Assembly (NCBI GenBank): GCA_023416585.1
Contig: JAEZHM010000066.1
Coordinates: 1-16,062 of the forward strand
Length of the DNA stretch: 16,062 nucleotides
Direction of reading: 5' to 3'
From: Bacillota bacterium
GTDB lineage: Bacteria; Bacillota; Clostridia; Christensenellales; Aristaeellaceae
The notes under the pieces were generated by a model. That model had not been told where the DNA came from and searched no databases. It was given only the letters and a program-made list of their open reading frames with translations. The position numbers and the translations under genes are program-made. This document shows positions 1-8,183 of the stretch, piece by piece; positions within the stretch are counted from its first letter, which is position 1; each line of letters opens with the position of its first letter.

Positions 1-306
1 AGGAGGCTGGCGAAACGGGTTCCGAAGCTGAGCGCCGCCTGTGGCGGATGAAGCGAAGCGGAGGAAACGAGCGAAACGAGCAGCGCGGGCTCCGGAACCC
101 CGACCCCGCCAGTGGCGGATAAGGGAGGGGTGAAGGAGGCTGGCGAAACGGAGCAGTGCAAGCGGCAGCGATGCAATGCGACTATTGAGTCAGATGGGCA
201 CAGCGAAGTGATGCGATGATTGAGCCGTCGGGGTTGAGAACGGAGCGCAGCACCGCGACGATTGAGCCAGATGGGATGGTGCCGCCCGCAGGCGGCGGAA
301 GGAGGT
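1..306 (+). repeat. Mosaic GC-rich repeat, copy A (left end outside window)
   Basis: No credible gene here. The stretch is a chain of short modules that recur at 6683-7473 (inverted) and 12984-14041 (same orientation). About 280 bp from position 1 match 6925-7195 read on the opposite strand nearly base for base. It ends with the module GGTGCCGCCCGCAGGCGGC plus GGAAGGAGGT at 278-306, the same end as copy D at 14013-14041 and, inverted, copy C at 12761-12789. The module around 'gattgagccagatgg' recurs inside it. Open frames exist on both strands but are a by-product of GC-rich repeats. Mobility is inferred, not shown. Confidence 0.85.
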
Positions 307-327
307 AAGCGGTCTGTTTTGTTTATG

Positions 328-356
328 CCGATGCAATGCATCGGTCTTTTTATTTT
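328..356 (+). terminator. Rho-independent terminator of an upstream + strand gene
   Basis: A perfect 7-bp stem CCGATGC/GCATCGG (328-334 and 338-344) with loop AAT is followed by a T-rich tract (TCTTTTTATTTT). The T tract is only on the + side, so it ends transcripts entering from the left, beyond repeat A. No gene lies between repeat A and this hairpin, so the gene it serves is probably outside the window, with the repeat inside its 3' untranslated region. Confidence 0.7.
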
Positions 357-413
357 ATCAACAGCTTCTGTCGGAAAATCCAAATTTGTTACAATCTGTA
401 TATATCCCAGAAC

Positions 414-463
414 TTGACATCACCGGTAAACAAGTGTACCCTATTGGTAGACACGTGTCACCT
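414..463 (+). promoter_or_regulatory. Promoter and probable BlaI-type operator for the sensor operon
   Basis: A TTGACA -35 box (414-419) is followed after 17 bp by a weak -10, TACCCT (437-442). The 10-bp palindrome GACACGTGTC lies at 450-459, at or just past the expected start of transcription, and a related half-site ACAAGTGTA (430-438) overlaps the -10. BlaI/MecI repressors bind dyads built on TACA/TGTA-type half-sites, so this arrangement suits autorepression by the product of the next gene. The promoter is read directly from sequence; the operator assignment is inference. Confidence 0.6.
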
Positions 464-482
464 AAGAGAAAGGAGGATTCCC

Positions 483-854
483 TTGACAATTCAGTTGACC
501 GACGCGGAATGGAAGATCATGGAGGTGTTGTGGGACCATAACCCCCGCTCCATGCCGGAGATCACCAAAATACTGGAGCCATCTATGGACTGGACAAGGC
601 ACACGGTCATCACCCTGCTAAAAAGGATGCAGGACAAGGGGACCGTTTCGGTGGACGAATCCGGTCCCGTCAAGATGTACACGCCCCGCATTACAAGGGA
701 GCAAGCCTCGACCGACCAAACAAAAAAGTTCCTTTCCCGCATATTTTCCGGCAAGGCATCTCTGCTCATTAGCAATCTGGTGGATTCCGGCCAGATCGAT
801 GTGGAAGAAATACAAAGCCTGCTGGAAATGATGAAGAACGAAGGGAAAAAGTAA
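483..854 (+). CDS. BlaI/MecI family winged-helix repressor
   Basis: A 123-residue protein of the usual BlaI/MecI length. Residues 1-70 form the winged helix (LTDAEWKIMEVLWDHNP at the start, then the recognition region DWTRHTVITLLKRM and the wing around VSVDESGPVKMYTP). Residues 71-123 form the helical dimerisation tail. The start is TTG at 483, with AGGAGG at 471-476 and 6 bases between. An in-frame ATG at 336 would put a terminator, promoter and operator inside the gene, so I reject it. In BlaI the repressor is inactivated by cleavage at the start of the dimerisation tail; the aligned place here is KKFLSRIF (residues 81-88), with K-F where staphylococcal BlaI, as I recall, has N-F. It is 21 bases upstream of the first M56 gene and surely co-transcribed. 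Expected role: represses its own operon until an M56 protease relieves it. Confidence 0.93.
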   Translation: MTIQLTDAEWKIMEVLWDHNPRSMPEITKILEPSMDWTRHTVITLLKRMQDKGTVSVDESGPVKMYTPRITREQASTDQTKKFLSRIFSGKASLLISNLVDSGQIDVEEIQSLLEMMKNEGKK

Positions 855-875
855 GGCACACAGGGAGGGATCGCC

Positions 876-2849
876 ATGCGTACTGCAACGCTCTACAATT
901 TCCTGGTGGAAGCCAACCTCATTGCCGGCATCGCCATACTGCTGCTTACGCTTGTGCGCAGGCTCCTTCGCAAGCAATTTGGAAACCGCGCGCTCTATTT
1001 TGCCTGGCTGCTGGTGGCGGTACGGCTATTATGCCCGCTGGCGCTGCCAAACCCGGCCATCAACGAAATCCGTCCCGGTCATCTTGACGATCAGGCCATC
1101 CGCCCCATCGCCGGGCAGGTCAAGGTGCGCTTTACCGATGCAAGCTTCAGCTTAGTTAATAACATACTGCTAAACCAAGGGCGAAGCGATCAGCTTACGC
1201 AAACACTGGGTGATTTCGCAAACTCGACCAACAACGGTACGCTCCCCTATCAAATGATGATCATTTACTTTTGCGGGGCGGGCGTGGTGTTGTGCTGGTT
1301 CGTTTTATCCAACGTCCGTTTTCGCCGCAAGATGAAGGCAGGTCGGATCGAGCAAATTTCAGGCAAGCTGCTGGAACAATACCAGGAGCTTTGCGCCCGA
1401 TTAAAGATGAAGCCCATCCCCGTCTATTATACCGATCCCCTGCCAAGTGCCTGCCTGGTGGGCATGTTCCGGCCATATATCGCGCTGCCGCTCACCGCAG
1501 CCCCGCGGGAGGCCATACAGGTGCTCACCCATGAGGTATTCCATTACAAGGGGAAGGATCACATTTTAAGCTTGCTAAGGCTACTGTGCTGCGCCCTTCA
1601 CTGGTTCAATCCTCTTACATGGCTGGCGGCAAACATGAGCCGCACGGACGCGGAATTAAGCTGCGATGACCGCGTGGTGGAAAAGCTGGATCAGGAAGAA
1701 AAGCTGGCCTATACGAACGCGCTTGTGCTGGCCTCCCTAAAGCGCGACGCGCCAGGCGTAGGGGTATTGGCCACAGGCATGACCATGACCGGGAAAAAGC
1801 TCAAAGACCGCGTCAATGCCATACTGTATGGCAGCCGCGCAAAGAAAGGGCTGGCCATATCGTTTACAACGCTTGCCTGCGTTTTGTTGGTTGCGGCCTT
1901 TGCCACAGCAGAATACACCGAGCGCCCTTCAATGCCTGTGATTGCGCAAAGCCAGAGCACGGTCCAGGCTGATCAGGATATTGCCGATGATGCACAGGCC
2001 ATTGCGTATGCCCAGGCGTTTATAAAGTCAGATCTTCTTAATTTTGATACACCCGACGCCCAATGGACATCGCACTACCTAAGCGGCGCGTACCAGGTGC
2101 AGGCACTTTCCCCCGCTATGGAAATACTCGTTGATGTTGGCTTTTTGCCAAACGGCATGATCCTGTGGTTTAACCTCAGCAACAACTGGGCCGAAGCCAG
2201 TGACGAGAAAAGTTTCTATAGTAGTGATACCGGCATGCAGGATGAAGTAGGCAAGTACATCATTTCCTTTGTGCAAGCGGCGCTGCCCGGCGTAGAGAAA
2301 ACCATCGACGGGCTGCGCTATAAAGGCGAGCTATCATACAACGAAAAACACTTCATGGTTTTCCATGCCGGCGAATCATACAACGGCCCGGTGTATCAGT
2401 TTGTGGTGCAGGTGCTGCCCGAGGTACGGATATCCTATTTCAATACAGAATGGAACATGCTCAAAAAGTTCCACGCGCAGGATGACACCACCGCAAAGGA
2501 CGCGAATGCTAGCGGAACAAGCGTTATGATCGGCGGCTTTTCCGGCATGGACAAAGCGGATGTAAGCAGCCTATATACAGTGCCGTTAAGCGGGGATATT
2601 GCATTGGAAAGCGCGCTGGACACCGCCCTTGCAGCCATTTACGCAGCGTATGGCGATACCACGCAGAGCATGAAGCGCTTCAGGCTGACATACGGGTTCA
2701 AGACAGCACCGGACGCATATTTTCAGGCCCCCTACTGGCAGTTTGATTTTGTCAATGACGCGGATCCCCTGGACAGCTATGAGGTGATCATTCATTCACC
2801 GGACGGAAGGTTGCTGTATATATGCGGGCCTGATAAGGCCAATGGTTAA
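876..2849 (+). CDS. M56 family membrane metallopeptidase / signal transducer, copy 1
   Basis: A 657-residue BlaR1/MecR1-type antirepressor protease. Membrane segments lie near residues 9-27, 41-58, 127-145, 232-250 and 326-345. The zinc site is HEVFH at 219-223, with E260 (DAELSCDD) as probable third ligand, in the cytoplasmic loop. About 310 residues follow the last membrane segment. This C-terminal part should lie outside the membrane; it shows no SxxK/SxN/KTG set of a penicillin-binding sensor. Instead it has two PepSY-like stretches: residues ~370-432 and ~568-652, each with an Ala-rich helix, aromatic-rich strands and a 'PNG/PDG' turn. The ATG at 876 follows GGGAGG (864-869). By family logic, a ligand sensed outside activates zinc proteolysis of the BlaI-type repressor encoded upstream. 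The ligand is unknown. The gene is followed immediately by a duplicate. Confidence 0.92.
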   Translation: MRTATLYNFLVEANLIAGIAILLLTLVRRLLRKQFGNRALYFAWLLVAVRLLCPLALPNPAINEIRPGHLDDQAIRPIAGQVKVRFTDASFSLVNNILLNQGRSDQLTQTLGDFANSTNNGTLPYQMMIIYFCGAGVVLCWFVLSNVRFRRKMKAGRIEQISGKLLEQYQELCARLKMKPIPVYYTDPLPSACLVGMFRPYIALPLTAAPREAIQVLTHEVFHYKGKDHILSLLRLLCCALHWFNPLTWLAANMSRTDAELSCDDRVVEKLDQEEKLAYTNALVLASLKRDAPGVGVLATGMTMTGKKLKDRVNAILYGSRAKKGLAISFTTLACVLLVAAFATAEYTERPSMPVIAQSQSTVQADQDIADDAQAIAYAQAFIKSDLLNFDTPDAQWTSHYLSGAYQVQALSPAMEILVDVGFLPNGMILWFNLSNNWAEASDEKSFYSSDTGMQDEVGKYIISFVQAALPGVEKTIDGLRYKGELSYNEKHFMVFHAGESYNGPVYQFVVQVLPEVRISYFNTEWNMLKKFHAQDDTTAKDANASGTSVMIGGFSGMDKADVSSLYTVPLSGDIALESALDTALAAIYAAYGDTTQSMKRFRLTYGFKTAPDAYFQAPYWQFDFVNDADPLDSYEVIIHSPDGRLLYICGPDKANG

Positions 2850-2875
2850 AGTAAGGCACACAGGGAGGGATCGCC

Positions 2876-4846
2876 ATGCGTACTGCAACGCTCTACAATT
2901 TCCTGGTGGAAGCCAACCTTATTGCCGGCATTGCCATCCTGCTGCTTGCGCTTGTGCGCAGGCTCCTTCGCAAGCAGCTTGGAAACCGCGCGCTCTATTT
3001 CGCGTGGCTGCTTGTGGCCGTAAGGCTATTGTGCCCGCTGGCGCTGCCAAACCCGGCTATCAACGAAATCCGCCCCGGTCATCTTAACGATCAGGCCATA
3101 CGCCCCATCGCCGGGCAGGTCAAGGTGCGCTTTACCGATGCAAGCGATAGACTGGCAGTTGACCTTCTGTTAAGCCGGGGGAAAAACGATGTTCTAACGC
3201 AAAAGTTGAATGAACTTGGAAAGTCGATCTATAACGGCACGTTCCCCTCTCAACTCATGATCGTTTACTTTGGCGGGGCGGGCGTGGTGCTGTGCTGGTT
3301 CATTATATCCAACGTCCGCTTTCGCCGCAAGATGAAGGCGGGGCGGATCGAGCAAATTTCCGGCAAGCTGCTGGAACAATACCAGGAGCTTTGCGCCCGA
3401 TTAAAGATGAAACCCATTCCCGTCTATTATACCGATCCCCTGCCCAGCGCCTGCCTGGTAGGCGTGTTACGCCCATATATCGCGCTGCCGCTCACCGCCG
3501 CCCCGCGGGAAGCCATACAGGTGCTCACCCATGAGGTATTCCATTACAAGGGGAAGGACCACATTTTAAGCTTGTTAAGGCTGTTATGCTGCGTACTTCA
3601 TTGGTTCAACCCTCTTACATGGCTGGCGGCGAATATGAGCCGCACGGACGCGGAATTAAACTGCGATGACCGCGTGGTGGAAAAGCTGGATCAGGAAGAA
3701 AAGCTGGCCTACACGAACGCGCTGGTGCTGGCTGCCGCAAAGCGTGACGCACCGGGCGTTTGGGTTTTGGCCACAGGCATGACCATGACGGGGAAAAAGC
3801 TGAAAAACAGGGTAAGTGCCATACTATACGGTGGTCCTATCAAGAAAACGTTGGCAATATCGTTTACGCTTCTGGCCAGCTTGGCGCTGATTGCGGCCTT
3901 CGCCACGGCGGAGTACAAGGTGCGCCCTGTGATGCCCGCATTTGCGCAAGGTGTGACCGCCTCAAATGCCTCCAAAAGCATTGCAAGCGATGCGGAGGCC
4001 ATTGCCTACGCACAAAACTTTTGGCGTTCCGGCCATATGGGCATTGACGCGTCAAACGGCAAATGGACCGCGGAACTCATAAACGGCGCATACGATGTGC
4101 GCGCCGATCTGCCCAGCACGCAAGTGCCCGCCTACATTTCTTTTTTTCCAAACGGCACGATCATCTCATTCAGCTTCGACAACGGCTGGAGCATAGCCCG
4201 CTCTACTGCAAACCTCTACGACCAGGATGACGCCCTCAAAGAGGAGGCTGCTAAGTACATCCTTGATTTCGCAAATGTAATGCTGCCAGGCGCAGCGGAT
4301 ACCATCGACGGGCTGCGCTACTCGAGCGAAAAGGAATATGGAAGCAACCACTATGTAACTTTCATTGTTCCTAATCAAAGCAGCCCTATGTCCTATCAAT
4401 TCAAAGTGCAGGTGCTTCCTAAAGTGCAGATGGTGTATTATCGCGTGTATGAAACAATGCACAGTACTCAAAGCCCGCAGGTAAAATCCAGCGCGGAAGC
4501 CTTTCCAGCCGGTTGGCCTGTTACGAAGATTGGCGGCTTTGAAGCTGCCGATAAAGCGTATAATAACAGAAACTTCACATCACCCTCGGCCGGTGATATT
4601 TCACTGGTAGACGCGCTGAAAATCGCCGTTCAGACAATTTTCGAAAAGTACAGCGAAACAGAGCAAAGCATGGTGCGCTTCCGGCTGGAATACGGCTTCA
4701 CGGCGGATCCCAACTCGTCTTTCCAGTCGCCCTACTGGCAGTTTGATTTTCGCAGCAACAACCCCTTGGACAACTATGAGATCATGATCCATTCGCCGGA
4801 CGGCAAGGTTCTGTATACCTGCGGTCCTGGCGAAGCCAATGGCTGA
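2876..4846 (+). CDS. M56 family membrane metallopeptidase / signal transducer, copy 2
   Basis: A 656-residue paralogue starting exactly 2000 bases after copy 1. The identical leader (AAAGTAAGGCACACAGGGAG and on to the ATG) shows that the duplication included the ribosome binding site; its first bases overlap the stop of copy 1. The zinc motif HEVFH and the DAELNCDD segment are intact, so both copies look catalytically competent. By my count, residues 1-90 differ from copy 1 at 3 places and residues 127-319 at about 14. The loop at 91-126 is only 15/36 identical, and the C-terminal sensor (from ~345) is strongly diverged though still alignable to the shared ending YWQFDF...IHSPDG...CGP. The last bases overlap an alternative start of the next gene. 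The pair probably senses two related ligands, or forms a heteromeric sensor; this is inference. Confidence 0.92.
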   Translation: MRTATLYNFLVEANLIAGIAILLLALVRRLLRKQLGNRALYFAWLLVAVRLLCPLALPNPAINEIRPGHLNDQAIRPIAGQVKVRFTDASDRLAVDLLLSRGKNDVLTQKLNELGKSIYNGTFPSQLMIVYFGGAGVVLCWFIISNVRFRRKMKAGRIEQISGKLLEQYQELCARLKMKPIPVYYTDPLPSACLVGVLRPYIALPLTAAPREAIQVLTHEVFHYKGKDHILSLLRLLCCVLHWFNPLTWLAANMSRTDAELNCDDRVVEKLDQEEKLAYTNALVLAAAKRDAPGVWVLATGMTMTGKKLKNRVSAILYGGPIKKTLAISFTLLASLALIAAFATAEYKVRPVMPAFAQGVTASNASKSIASDAEAIAYAQNFWRSGHMGIDASNGKWTAELINGAYDVRADLPSTQVPAYISFFPNGTIISFSFDNGWSIARSTANLYDQDDALKEEAAKYILDFANVMLPGAADTIDGLRYSSEKEYGSNHYVTFIVPNQSSPMSYQFKVQVLPKVQMVYYRVYETMHSTQSPQVKSSAEAFPAGWPVTKIGGFEAADKAYNNRNFTSPSAGDISLVDALKIAVQTIFEKYSETEQSMVRFRLEYGFTADPNSSFQSPYWQFDFRSNNPLDNYEIMIHSPDGKVLYTCGPGEANG

Positions 4847-4865
4847 AGAAGGGAGCAATATCCAT

Positions 4866-6650
4866 ATGACAAAACGCCTGTTCACAACGTTCCTTTGCGC
4901 GCTGCTTATACTGTCAATACCATCATTGGCGCAGGCAGGTGCGTATGACAAACCCATCACATACGCCAAATCATTGCTCACCGAGGTGTACGGCTATACG
5001 CAGAAGGAAGCGGACGCGTTTGAATTCCATGCAACCGAAACGGATGTGCAATGGAACATTCAGTTTAACCCCAAGGGACACCCGGAATGGACCTATACCG
5101 GCTCCTTCGGCAAGGCGGATGGGAAGTTTTCAGACAGTTCCACGCCGTTTCATACAAACTACCGCAAATTCCCCGGCGAGAACGGCATTCGCGATACGCT
5201 TCGAGCCGCAGAAAAAAACCACTGGTTTTCGCAGTGGAATGATGCGGCGAAAGCCGACTTCGGGAACATGATGCAAAAAAACAACATCTCGCCCATCTAC
5301 ACATTGCAGGCAGGGCTGCAGGACAAAACGTATACAGCGGCACAGGCTGTAGATGATTTCTTTGTTTCCTGCTATGGCGAAAAGTTTATGTGGTCGCCGG
5401 CCATATATCAATGGCGCAGCGAGGTGCTTGCCGCAAACAGCCTGTCGCTTGTGCCCGCAGCCTTCGACATCTCCTCACGCCAGGGCATACATACGCGTAC
5501 TGTCCAAGATTTGGGCATGGTCTTCACCTTTACAGCCACCGAATTCCTGGGCGAAATCCCGCCTGAGCTTACACAAGCTTTTACCCACCCCAAGCTGGAG
5601 GGGTGGGTGAGCCTCTGCGGTGCTTTGCTGACGGTTGACAAATCTGAAAAAACTCCCCTGCCGGTGGAGCGCGGTCTGGCTGCCTTTGCAAAGGGCGAGG
5701 AGCGTCTTTTGGTGGCGCTGTACCGCAAGTCTTCCACCGATGCGTGGAGCGTTTCGCCCGTGGGAGGGAATGCCTTGATGAAAAACAGGGATTTCTTTAT
5801 TACCTACGACGGGCAGAAGAGTCAGTTTATCATTGAGTATCCCATTTCCGGTTTCGAAAGCGAAAGCTTTGGCTGTGCGCTCCATTTTGGGGGAGGAGCG
5901 AACTATATCCAGCCGCTTTGCAAATTATATGATTACCGCCGCACAAACAGGGAAAATGGCAGCGGCGTGATCATAGATGGCGAAGGCAACGAATCGCAGG
6001 CCGGTGGTTATTGGTACCACATCATATCTTATCAAGAGGGCAGCCCCGCCAAGGAGGAAATTGAACCCGCGGTTTTCCCGGGCTATCTGGACTTTATCAA
6101 CGCGGAACAGTTCCCCAAAAGCGCGGAAGAGTGCCGTGCGGCCGCGGCGAAATCCTACACGCTGCCCGATGGGTATGGCCTTACATCAAGCGTGCATCTT
6201 CGCGCCGAGACTTCCTCCCATTCCGCGGACCTTGGCATGTATGAGCCCGGCACTTTGGTCCAGGTACTTAAGACGCTTCCCGGCAGCCAGTTTCCATGGT
6301 ACCACGTGCGGGCAGGCCTTGCGGAAGGGTACATGAGCGGCAACTATGTCACATACGGAAACTCTTCGGATGTAGCAAACGCGCTTTCCCTTTCACGGCT
6401 GCTGCGTGTGGCAAAGGCAAACAAGGCCTGCGCTCTCAAGAAGGGAACAGGCTGGCTGGACGGATCGGTCAAGGATATAGATGCAGGCACGAAAATGCAC
6501 GTGATCGCCGTCTTAGGCGATTGGCTGCATGTTGTTATCCCCCAGGGGGAAATCGGCTGGATGATGGATGTGAATGGAACCGACGGATATGTGAAAGCCT
6601 CGGATGTTATAGAGGCGGCCACATCCGCACAGTTGGACTGGATGGATTGA
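4866..6650 (+). CDS. Secreted protein with N-terminal PepSY-like region and two C-terminal SH3-like domains
   Basis: 594 residues from the ATG at 4866, preceded by AAGGGAG; the in-frame ATG at 4839 overlaps the previous gene and would add 9 residues before the signal peptide. Residues 1-24 are a signal peptide (MTKR, hydrophobic core, ending LAQA), so the protein is exported. Residues ~27-90 (YAKSLLTEVYGYTQKEADAF, then WNIQFNPKG) resemble the PepSY-like stretches in the two upstream sensors. The middle (~100-430) is unrecognised. Residues ~438-498 and ~518-584 read as bacterial SH3-type domains (VHLRAETSS...LGMYEPGTLVQVL...WYHVRAG and a second with DWLHVVIPQGEIGWM), which commonly bind the cell wall. 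It is the last gene of the operon. It may be the output of the circuit or a partner that presents the signal to the sensors. Function is not established. Confidence 0.8.
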   Translation: MTKRLFTTFLCALLILSIPSLAQAGAYDKPITYAKSLLTEVYGYTQKEADAFEFHATETDVQWNIQFNPKGHPEWTYTGSFGKADGKFSDSSTPFHTNYRKFPGENGIRDTLRAAEKNHWFSQWNDAAKADFGNMMQKNNISPIYTLQAGLQDKTYTAAQAVDDFFVSCYGEKFMWSPAIYQWRSEVLAANSLSLVPAAFDISSRQGIHTRTVQDLGMVFTFTATEFLGEIPPELTQAFTHPKLEGWVSLCGALLTVDKSEKTPLPVERGLAAFAKGEERLLVALYRKSSTDAWSVSPVGGNALMKNRDFFITYDGQKSQFIIEYPISGFESESFGCALHFGGGANYIQPLCKLYDYRRTNRENGSGVIIDGEGNESQAGGYWYHIISYQEGSPAKEEIEPAVFPGYLDFINAEQFPKSAEECRAAAAKSYTLPDGYGLTSSVHLRAETSSHSADLGMYEPGTLVQVLKTLPGSQFPWYHVRAGLAEGYMSGNYVTYGNSSDVANALSLSRLLRVAKANKACALKKGTGWLDGSVKDIDAGTKMHVIAVLGDWLHVVIPQGEIGWMMDVNGTDGYVKASDVIEAATSAQLDWMD

Positions 6651-6682
6651 GAACAGGGAACAATGAATAATGAAAGTGATAA

Positions 6683-7473
6683 ACCTCCCCCAGTCTCCTT
6701 CATCTTAAGCCCCCTCTAAGAGGGAGCCTCTCCAAAAGGCTTCCCCTTGAGGCCCTTCGCACCGAACCGCGCTTCGCTTGTCCGGTGTTCCGCATTGTCG
6801 CTCCGCTCCAATGCTCCAGGCTTCGCCCTCCAGGAAGCTGTCGACTAAGGATACTGATGAGGTGGAAATGGCTGCATAGACGATAATGCCGGCCACCTCA
6901 TCCGGCGCTGCGCGCCACCTATTCCATCTGGCTCAATCGTCGCGGTGCTGCGCTCCGTTCTCAACCCCGACGGCTCAATCATCGCATCACTTCGCTGTGC
7001 CCATCTGACTCAATAGTCGCATTGCATCGCTGCCGCTTGCACTGCTCCTTTTCGCCAGCCTCCTTCACCCCTCCCTTATCCGCCACTGGCGGGGTCGGGG
7101 TTCCGGAGCCCGCGCTGCTCGTTTCGCTCGTTTCCTCCGCTTCGCTTCATCCGCCACAAGCGGCGCTCAGCTACGGAACCCGTTTCACCAGCCTACTCCG
7201 CCTCGCTTCATCCCTCCATCTGGCTCAATCGTTGCATTGCTTCGCTGTGCCCATCTGGCTCAATAGTCGCATTGCATCACTGCCGCTTGCACTGCTCCTT
7301 TTCGCCAGCCTCCTTCACCCCTCCCTTATCCGCCACTGGCGGGGTCGGGGTTCCGGAGCCCGCACTGCTGGTTTCGCCAGCCTCCTCCGCCCCTCCCATT
7401 CCCGCCACAGGCGGGGTCGGGGTTGCGGAGCCACTGGCGGCGCTTCGGCTTCGGAGCCCTCAAGGGGAAGGCT
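6683..7473 (-). repeat. Mosaic GC-rich repeat, copy B (inverted relative to A and D)
   Basis: This fills the space between the convergent SH3-protein and DUF3592 genes; I see no gene in it. Its boundary at 6683 is the end module ACCTCCCCCAG...CTTAAG, also found at 12984 (copy D) and inverted at the right end of copy C. Bases 6715-6895 are an inverted copy of ~13838-14010; 6925-7195 are an inverted copy of 1-285; 7220-7473 are an inverted copy of ~13035-13280. Compared with copy D it lacks the 63-bp and 42-bp tandem expansions. It contains several short hairpins built on CCGCCA.TGGCGG. The last base is about 10 bases from the stop of the DUF3592 gene. Open frames of up to 155 codons are not credible genes. 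Confidence 0.88.
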
Positions 7474-7482
7474 CTTTTTGCT

Positions 7483-8178
7483 TCACTGAGCCGCATCCGA
7501 TGGGGCCACAGCAGGCATTGCTTCCTCCACCAGCACGCAATGCTTACCGGGCCGGTTCACATCCGTAAGCACGGGCACGGTGCCGCCAACCTGCAAACCG
7601 GGCGGCATCTTCCATACCCAGCCGCTTTGGACGGTCATTTCGCCGATACCCTGGGGGCTGCGCATAGTGCAGGTGACGGTGAAGGGATGACGGCGGAGGG
7701 CTTTCAAATAGTGGATTCCATCAATGCCTGTAATGGTGGCATCAAGCCGTGTGCCATACAGCATCAGCTGCCTTACCAGGGAAGACTTGCGCATTTGTAA
7801 TAGAAGCAACGTGAGGCCCGCCGCCGCCAGAACGCAGCCTGCAATCCCCAGCCACAACTCTGCAGACGCAAAATCCATTTTCAAAGACGCCCGCAGCTCG
7901 GGCGTAAGAAAATAGCGGACGGTGACAATCTGCCCTTGTTTCATAAAAGGGCTGAAAGCCTCCGCTTCAAATACATAGGGGTCGCCATTTATAGCCACGA
8001 AGCAAACAAGCGGCCTTTGACTAGAGCCGCTTTCGGAAAAGCCTGCAACCTGCCCTGTGGTTTCGGTGGCATTTACCCAGCGCGCCGCGTCCAGGCGGGG
8101 GAAAAGCAGGCTGGCGCCCAGCAAAAAAGCGGACGCCAGCGTAAAGATAAGCCCCAGATAGCCCAACGTGCGGCGCAC
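7483..8178 (-). CDS. DUF3592-type membrane protein
   Basis: 231 residues. Membrane segments at residues ~7-26 and ~107-128 bracket an extracytoplasmic beta-rich region (~32-104) with the pattern of DUF3592 (ATETTGQVAGFSES, then PLVCFVAINGDPYVFEA, then GQIVTVRYFLTPE). A second similar module follows TM2 (~138-218: LDATITGIDG, HPFTVTC, GGTVPVLTDVNRPGKHCVL). The start is GTG at 8178, only 5 bases after the DegV-family stop, with a weak AGG in the end of that gene, so translation is probably coupled. No biochemical role is known to me for this family. The 3' end lies 10 bases from repeat B and I see no terminator between them. Confidence 0.8.
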   Translation of the reverse strand: MRRTLGYLGLIFTLASAFLLGASLLFPRLDAARWVNATETTGQVAGFSESGSSQRPLVCFVAINGDPYVFEAEAFSPFMKQGQIVTVRYFLTPELRASLKMDFASAELWLGIAGCVLAAAGLTLLLLQMRKSSLVRQLMLYGTRLDATITGIDGIHYLKALRRHPFTVTCTMRSPQGIGEMTVQSGWVWKMPPGLQVGGTVPVLTDVNRPGKHCVLVEEAMPAVAPSDAAQ

Positions 8179-8183
8179 GGCGG

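Noticed and set aside
336..482. N-terminal extension of the BlaI-type repressor from ATG 336
   Set aside because: It would contain the terminator hairpin, the TTGACA promoter and the palindrome, and a strong ribosome binding site precedes TTG 483.
876..4846. Identification of the M56 genes as true BlaR1/MecR1 beta-lactam sensors
   Set aside because: No SxxK, SxN and KTG set in the C-terminal domains, no beta-lactamase or PBP gene in the operon; only the protease and membrane half matches.
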